NCBI GenBank assembly: GCA_003034855.1 | Contig: PZKD01000009.1 | Coordinates: 1 to 40,862 of the forward strand | DNA: 40,862 nucleotides | Direction of reading: 5' to 3' | DNA from: an archaeon SCG-AAA382B04 | GTDB taxonomy: Archaea > Halobacteriota > Methanonatronarchaeia > Methanonatronarchaeales > Methanonatronarchaeaceae | Part shown: piece after piece, positions 35,704 to 40,862 of the stretch | Layout: each line of letters starts with the position of its first letter | Position numbering within the stretch: the first letter of the stretch is position 1 | Program-made: the position numbers and the translations under genes | The notes under the pieces: generated by a model | What the model saw: the letters and a program-made list of their open reading frames with translations, nothing else | What the model was told of the DNA's origin: nothing | Databases searched by the model: none

Positions 35704-38700
35704 TTAGCACTTGGAATAACCACAGCTATGGCACTTAACACATCCCTCTTCAAAAACTAAACTCCCGCCACAATCAGGACATTCAGGCAAATTCCCAGCA
35801 GACGTTTCAACATTAATTTCATCTCCATCTCCATTACTATTAATATAATCCTCCATAGTCCTAGCAATAGCATCAGGACACGAATATTTCTTGTTTTCAC
35901 TCAAAGTATCAGGATTAGGACATCTAATCATCTTCAACTTCCTAATAATATCCTTAGGATCAACACCCTCCTGCAAAGCAATAGAAATAACAATCCCCAA
36001 AGCATCAGCAAAACTCCGCACACACCCACCAGGTTTACCTAAAACACCAAAAACTTCCCTAAGATTACCACCATCATCAGAATTACACGTAACAAACAAA
36101 TTCTTCTGACAACCCATCTTCATCTCCTTAGTCTCACCACTCAACCAATTATTCCTATCATAACTCTCAAGCCTCCCAGTCCCCTCCAAAGACTCCTCAG
36201 TCTCAAGAGCCTGCTCATCCCTACTCCTATCCCTATACACCGTTAAACCCTTACAACCCTCTTCATAAGCCAACAAATACGATCCCTTAATGTCTTCCAC
36301 ACTCGCATCCTGATCAAAATTAATTGTCTTAGAAACAGCATCATCAGTCCCAACCTGAAAAGCAGCCTGCATCCTTATATGCCACTCAGGATCAATCTCC
36401 ATCGCCGTCTTAAAAACATCCTTTAAATCACCAGGCACCTCATCAACATCAAGAATCGATCCCTTATTCTTTATCTTCTCTCTAACATCTTCATCCCACA
36501 AATCCCTTTCCCTAAGCTTACTTTCCAAAATATCATTAGTCCTAGTAACCTTCTCATCATCCATAACCTTCTTCTGATAAGTCAAAGCAAATACCGGCTC
36601 AATCCCAGAAGAACAACTGGCAATCATAGAAGTAGTACCAGTAGGAGCAATAGTAGTCAAAGTAGCATTACGAATAGGCTCATCATAAATAGACTCATCA
36701 AAAGCAGGAAACCCCCCACGATCCTCCGCCAACTCCATAGACTTCTCATGAGCCTCCTTATTAATAAACTCCATAACTTCTCTAGCCAACTCAATCGCCT
36801 TCTCAGAATCATAAGGAATCTCCAACTCCATCAACAAATCATGCCAACCCATAACACCCAAACCAATCTTCCTATTCTCACTCACCTTCTCCTCTATCCC
36901 CTCAATCGGATAATCACTCCTATCAATAACATTATCCAAAAAACGAACACCTAAATCAACCATACCACCTAAATAACCCCAATCAACACCGCTATCACCA
37001 TCATAACATTTAGATAAATTAATATGGCCCAAATTACACGCTCCATACGGCTCCAATGGCTGTTCGCCACAATTTTTGACATTTATATAAACATTTTTTG
37101 TTTCTCCTTCTTTAGTATCCATTCCACAGAAATAATTGTGGTTCTCGTCAACAGTTATATTATAAACCTCTTCGTGGCCAACTTCTCTAACGCTAATAAC
37201 TGTAGATTCTACAGTTTTTTCTTGTTTTTTATCAAAACAAATAATTTTCATATCTTCTTCAATATCTCGTGCTTCTACGAACCTGTTCTCTTTCGTTTGA
37301 ATTTTATGGTCTTCTGTGCACTTTATTTTAATATTGACATCAGTGTGTATTTTTAGTATTTTTACATCTTCTCTAGTTTTCCTTGGATTTCTCCCCATCT
37401 GAATTTCAAGTTCTCCTTCTTCATTTAATGAATATACAGCAACATCCCCTCCTTCTTCTGCCAATTCTCTTATTGTAACTTCTTCTCTTTCTCCATCAGC
37501 CACCGCAATCTTCATATCTCCAGTTAAACAGGGATTTGTTGCTTCTATGTAATGCTCATTTCTTGGAGATTCAGCTGGAAATGGATTTTCTTCATTTATT
37601 TTATCTAAAAAAATAATACCTGGTTCACCGTTTTCGTGAGCTTGCTTACATATCTCATCAAATAATTCTTTTGCGTCAACAGTGTTCCATGTTTCTCCGT
37701 TTCTTGGGTTAATTAATTCATAATCTTCTTCGTTCTTCACTGCCTCCATGAATTCCTCATCGACAGCTACACTCATATTGAAGTTTGTGTAACTTTCCTC
37801 GTCCTCTTTTGCTGTAACCCAATCATAGATATCTGGGTGACTTACATGTAAAATACCCATATTAGCTCCACGTCTTTTTCCTCCTTGCATAACTGTGTTA
37901 GTTGATTCATTGAAGACACTTAGAAATGAAAGTGGACCACTGGCTTTCCCTCCAGTTGATTTAACTAAATCTCCTTCTGGCCTAATTCTTGAAAAACTGA
38001 AGCCAGTGTTGTGGACAACTACATAACAGTCGTTACCAGCTAAATAATTTTGTTGTCCGGGGACAGTTAAGTCATATAGGACATCATCTTCATCACTTTT
38101 TTCTACTGATTGAACAATTCTAGAACTATGTATAGCTCCTGCTAATTTATTTTCGCCTAATTTTCTTAAAATTAATGCAGCAGAGTTTCTAGGTATAATG
38201 CCTTTCAAAAACCATCTTTGCAAAGCAACTTTATGCCCATCTATATCTAAACCCTGTCTCCAAGCTTTTGTGGATCTGATATCTAATTCAGTTTCTTTTT
38301 CTAATTTTTTCTTGTATTCTAAATCCAATGGAACTTGTCCATTTGACCAATTGTAGTCTATGTCTTGGTATAGGTCACTGTGTTTATTAAAAAATTCAAC
38401 TAACCAAGGAGATGCTTTTAAATATGTCTCATTCATTGTTTGTTCATTTACTTTTTTACTCTCTTTTCTTCTGCTTCTAGTTCTGATGCCTAGTAGTCCA
38501 CATAGGGCTTCAACATCTTTCTTTAAATCATCATTTACAGTTGAATAACACAATTCATTCTTTTCTTTATTCCACCATCCATCTCCTTCAATTAGCCCTA
38601 ATAGCATTGATAATTGTTTTTTTGTATCAGATTTCCAGATGTAACTGGGTAATCTTTTATTGTAGCAGTTAACTTTTTCAATATTTTTAATGTCCATTTC

Positions 38701-39600
38701 CTTAGCTATTTCTTTGGCTTCCTCACCAACTTTTGATGTAACCCATAAATCACTTTCATATCTATCATCGCCTGATTTTCTGTATCCAATACCCAATTGA
38801 TCAGCTGTTTTAGACACTAATTCTTCATGAGAATTACATATCCTTAACCTAACTCCATTTTTACTATCATCAAAGGATCCATCTGCTATTATGAATCCAT
38901 GTAACCAAGCTCTTCTATCCAATTCTTTTGGGATTTGTCCATCCCACTTATTTGAGCCTATTACAACATCTCCTTTTTTTAATTCATCCGCTCTTTTCTG
39001 TATTATTTCTGAACCATTCCAAACAAAAAATGGATGCCAATCAGAAGCTTTTACTTTAGATGATTCAAATTCAACTTCGTAAATCCTATCGCTTTCTAAC
39101 TTATTAGTATGTCTTTGGTAGATTTGGTTAAATTGCATCCCATTATCGCTATAACTAACCACTTGAGATGCTTTTTTTCCATCTTCAACCAACTCTTTTA
39201 TATTTATGGGGCCATTTTCAGTTAAGACAAAGCATTCTTTTCCAATACACCCTCCTCCTGATTGGTGGATTAAAGCAGTGTCTTTAACCGCTTGATATAT
39301 CCCTGACATACTGTCAGGAACTGGTATGACAAAACATGCTGCAAGTTGCTGTAATTCTCCTCCAGCGTTCATTAGAGTAGGTGAATTCGGCATAAATCTT
39401 TGTTTTTTCATTGCTTCAGTGAATTCCTTTTTTTCTTCTTCGTAGCTTCTTTTGTCATCGTCGTATTGTTTGTTTGCTTTTGCTATGTCTTCTGCTACTC
39501 TTTCGAACATTTCTTCTGGTTCTTCGGTTACATTTCCGTCTTGGTCTCTTAGTAAGTATCTTTGTTTTAATACGTTCAAGATTGTTTTATCAAAATCCAT
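35704..39600 (-). CDS. nrdJ: B12-dependent ribonucleotide reductase (class II) with two inteins
   Basis: Makes deoxyribonucleotides with adenosylcobalamin, without oxygen dependence. The precursor has 1298 residues; removing inteins of 414 and 153 leaves about 731, normal for archaeal NrdJ. [26 protein letters not shown] (redox Cys 89) and, after splicing, [21 protein letters not shown] (radical-site Cys) are typical. The C-terminus CPDC to CHSCGYSKC is the zinc-ribbon or redox tail. Codon choice changes along the gene: A/C-ended at the 5-prime end, A/T-ended in the middle, G/T-ended after the second intein. A cysteine-rich gene ends four bases upstream and is probably cotranscribed. Confidence 0.95.
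   Translation of the reverse strand: [1298 protein letters not shown]
37072..37530 (-). other. Intein 2 in nrdJ (mini-intein, no endonuclease)
   Basis: Residues 691-843 (153 aa) begin [14 protein letters not shown] after the extein NP and end in INVKN before the extein CGEQPL. Block B lies at about residues 760-767 (CTEDHKI, with the conserved His), and [15 protein letters not shown] is the block F region. There is no LAGLIDADG domain. The penultimate residue is Lys rather than the usual His. It is inserted immediately before the catalytic Cys, which serves as the +1 nucleophile. Confidence 0.85.
38008..39249 (-). other. Intein 1 in nrdJ with LAGLIDADG endonuclease
   Basis: Residues 118-531 (414 aa) begin [13 protein letters not shown] after extein GGG and end CYVVVHN before extein TGFSFSRIR. 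Splicing blocks are complete: Cys1, SDWHPFFV (block B) and terminal His-Asn with Thr as +1 residue. Two endonuclease motifs are visible, [11 protein letters not shown] and [11 protein letters not shown], each with its Asp, so homing activity may be retained. Confidence 0.9.
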
Positions 39601-39604
39601 TTTT

Positions 39605-39829
39605 TTATTTCTCCATTATTTTGTCGATTTTATCAATTATGTAGTCATAGCCCTCTCGGGTGTGTGGGATCTTACAATTTGAACAATCTTTGTATCCATT
39701 CTCCATTAATTCAAAATTTCCCCCACAATTTTCATAGAAATATATGGGACAAAAGCAAAATAAACAATTAAAGTCTTCTTCTTTAATTCCATCGTGGCAG
39801 GGAAAAAATTTGCAATCCCTATTTTGCAT
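39605..39829 (-). CDS. Cysteine-rich small domain protein (PF04071-like)
   Basis: A 74-residue protein with nine or more cysteines: CKFFPCHDGIKEEDFNCLFC, then FCPIYFYENCGGNF, then KDCSNCKIPHTREGYDYII. This is the cysteine-rich small domain, which by experience is often found near cobalamin genes; that link is recalled, not shown here. Probably binds metal. It is four bases upstream of the B12-dependent reductase start and so likely in one operon. Confidence 0.85.
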   Translation of the reverse strand: MQNRDCKFFPCHDGIKEEDFNCLFCFCPIYFYENCGGNFELMENGYKDCSNCKIPHTREGYDYIIDKIDKIMEK

Positions 39830-40063
39830 GAATTTGTAGTTACCTATCTTTTACACCTCAAATTGGTTTTTGATGGGTCTGATTTTTTTGATTAATTCAT
39901 AATGGAGGGTATGGTGGTAGGTTTTTTGTTGTTGATGAAGTTAGGTTTTTCTTTTCATTAAATAGATATTTGTTCTTATGTTTTTATGTTGTTTTGTTTT
40001 TAATTATTATCTAATTTTTTCCCAAAAGAGAATAGTTTAAGATTCAGTTGCCAGGATCATGAT

Positions 40064-40104
40064 TGTGAACTACCCCTCCCTAATCAGAGATTAGGAAGGG
40101 GCTT
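40064..40104 (-). mobile_element. Right end of a TnpB/IS605-type element
   Basis: On the minus strand the sequence CCTGAAGCCCCTTCCTAATC, loop, GATTAGGGAGGGG, TAGTTCAC follows and overlaps the tnpB stop. A 9-bp CTAATC/GATTAG type hairpin forms here. In TnpB systems this is the 3-prime part of the guide RNA, and the next 16-20 bases (to about 40045) would be the guide. Confidence 0.75.
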
Positions 40105-40862
40105 CAGGAGAAGTTTGAATTAGGCTCTTATTTATGTTTGAGCCACATCTTAACCCAAAGGGTTTCCTTATTCTCCTTGGCGTGTCCACGACGCCACTAC
40201 TTCCTACTCCCAAATTGGTTTCGGACATACCCTTTCTAGCGATGTTTAAGGCACTATTTACATCAGCGTTGATTAATGTTCCGTCACTTGTTTTGTATAA
40301 GCCTCTTCTGATTCTCTTTCCCCCATAGCTTTGTTTCTTTTTTACTTCTGTGTCTGCTAATCCGTTGCATTTGCTCGTGTAGCTTTCATCAACTAACATG
40401 AACTCTATGCCATAGAACTCCAACTTGTACTTGAGTTTTTGCTTGAACCAATCAAATGGTACTTGAACAAATTTTTCGTTGGTGCTGTCACCTAGGTCTA
40501 TTTCCTGTTTCCAGCCCCCACTATCGCCACAAAACACTTTCTCGATTTTGTTTGCTTTGCAGTAGTCAACAATTGCTTTGGTTGCTTTATTCAAGTAATC
40601 GTGCACATAGTTGTTTCTGTCCCTAAATAATTTGTTTATTCTCTCTGTGTTTCCTTCGATGCCTTGCTTGTCCTTTATTGACTGTAACCTAGCTACTTCT
40701 TTGTTGAACCACCTGTTGTATGATTTGAGTAATCGCCCATCCAGGATGAATGAGCGCCCAGAGTGGTCAACACAAGCAGCTAGGTTATCCAATCCCAAGT
40801 CAATGCTTAACCAGGTGCCTTCTTTTGTTTCGATTGGTTCTTTTTCTTCTTCGTAAACAACA
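40091..40862 (-). CDS. tnpB: TnpB (IS605 OrfB) RNA-guided nuclease, cut by the window edge
   Basis: C-terminal 255 or so residues; the frame stays open to the window end ([20 protein letters not shown] continues from [12 protein letters not shown]). The RuvC-like site is visible: SIDLGLDN Asp, the [16 protein letters not shown] region with the expected Glu, and [13 protein letters not shown] with the last Asp. The usual two-CxxC zinc finger is reduced to SYTSKCNGL. Its 3-prime end merges into the right end at 40064-40104. No tnpA transposase is visible in the window. Confidence 0.88.
   Translation of the reverse strand, partial: VVYEEEKEPIETKEGTWLSIDLGLDNLAACVDHSGRSFILDGRLLKSYNRWFNKEVARLQSIKDKQGIEGNTERINKLFRDRNNYVHDYLNKATKAIVDYCKANKIEKVFCGDSGGWKQEIDLGDSTNEKFVQVPFDWFKQKLKYKLEFYGIEFMLVDESYTSKCNGLADTEVKKKQSYGGKRIRRGLYKTSDGTLINADVNSALNIARKGMSETNLGVGSSGVVDTPRRIRKPFGLRCGSNINKSLIQTSPEAPS

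Overview
The window reads as an AT-rich archaeal chromosome segment. Signs of this are a tRNA gene without encoded CCA, an HFX_2341-type regulator, an intein-split B12-dependent ribonucleotide reductase, archaeal TATA-like promoters with very short leaders, and TnpB-type transposon ends. The mix of families (HFX_2341-like regulator, XapX, hemerythrin/DUF438, PAS kinases with a shared H-x3-N phosphoacceptor motif) would fit a euryarchaeote, perhaps a low-GC halophile or methanogen lineage. The species cannot be fixed from the sequence.

Region 1 (1-6.6 kb) is a decaying type I-B CRISPR effector operon, cas8b-cas7-cas5-cas3. Cas8b has lost its N-terminus. The block lies between two arms of a perfect 44-bp inverted repeat; the right arm is inside a broken vapC toxin gene. 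No cas6, cas1, cas2, cas4 or CRISPR array is visible. Region 2 (6.6-8.7 kb) is a gene desert with palindromes, a 27-bp imperfect inverted repeat pair 1.37 kb apart, and gene relics.

Region 3 (8.7-20.6 kb) looks like a defence and mobile-gene island. It holds a small PD-(D/E)XK protein, an unknown 234-aa protein, an N-terminally lost helicase-nuclease, a protein with two PARP-like zinc modules, a CARF-like winged-helix regulator next to a Cas4-like nuclease, a HEPN fragment, a HicBA toxin-antitoxin pair, an ABC exporter with a MarR regulator, a shrunken relic of a second Cas4-like gene, a CopZ-type metallochaperone, two GC-rich structured RNA candidates, and a two-gene CARF plus PIN-nuclease operon. 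The CARF/PIN pair is the best candidate for a little-described system: a split sensor and RNase, with an orphan transposon-type RNA ending exactly at its stop codon.

Region 4 (20.8-32.2 kb) is signalling and accessory genes: a three-gene PAS/receiver/histidine-kinase operon, a serine recombinase, a cyclophilin-like protein, an XapX membrane protein, a frameshifted RDD protein, a RAM-domain protein, a methyltransferase, a frameshifted DUF438-hemerythrin-PAS protein, and a membrane protein with a second histidine kinase. Region 5 (32.3-40.9 kb) is more housekeeping: tRNA-Arg(CCT), a ferredoxin, a ZIP transporter, a Na+/Ca2+ exchanger-like protein, a cold-shock protein, the two-intein class II ribonucleotide reductase with a cysteine-rich partner, and a TnpB gene running off the window. 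Three related TnpB-type right ends (32.2, 35.6 and 40.1 kb) show repeated visits of one transposon family.
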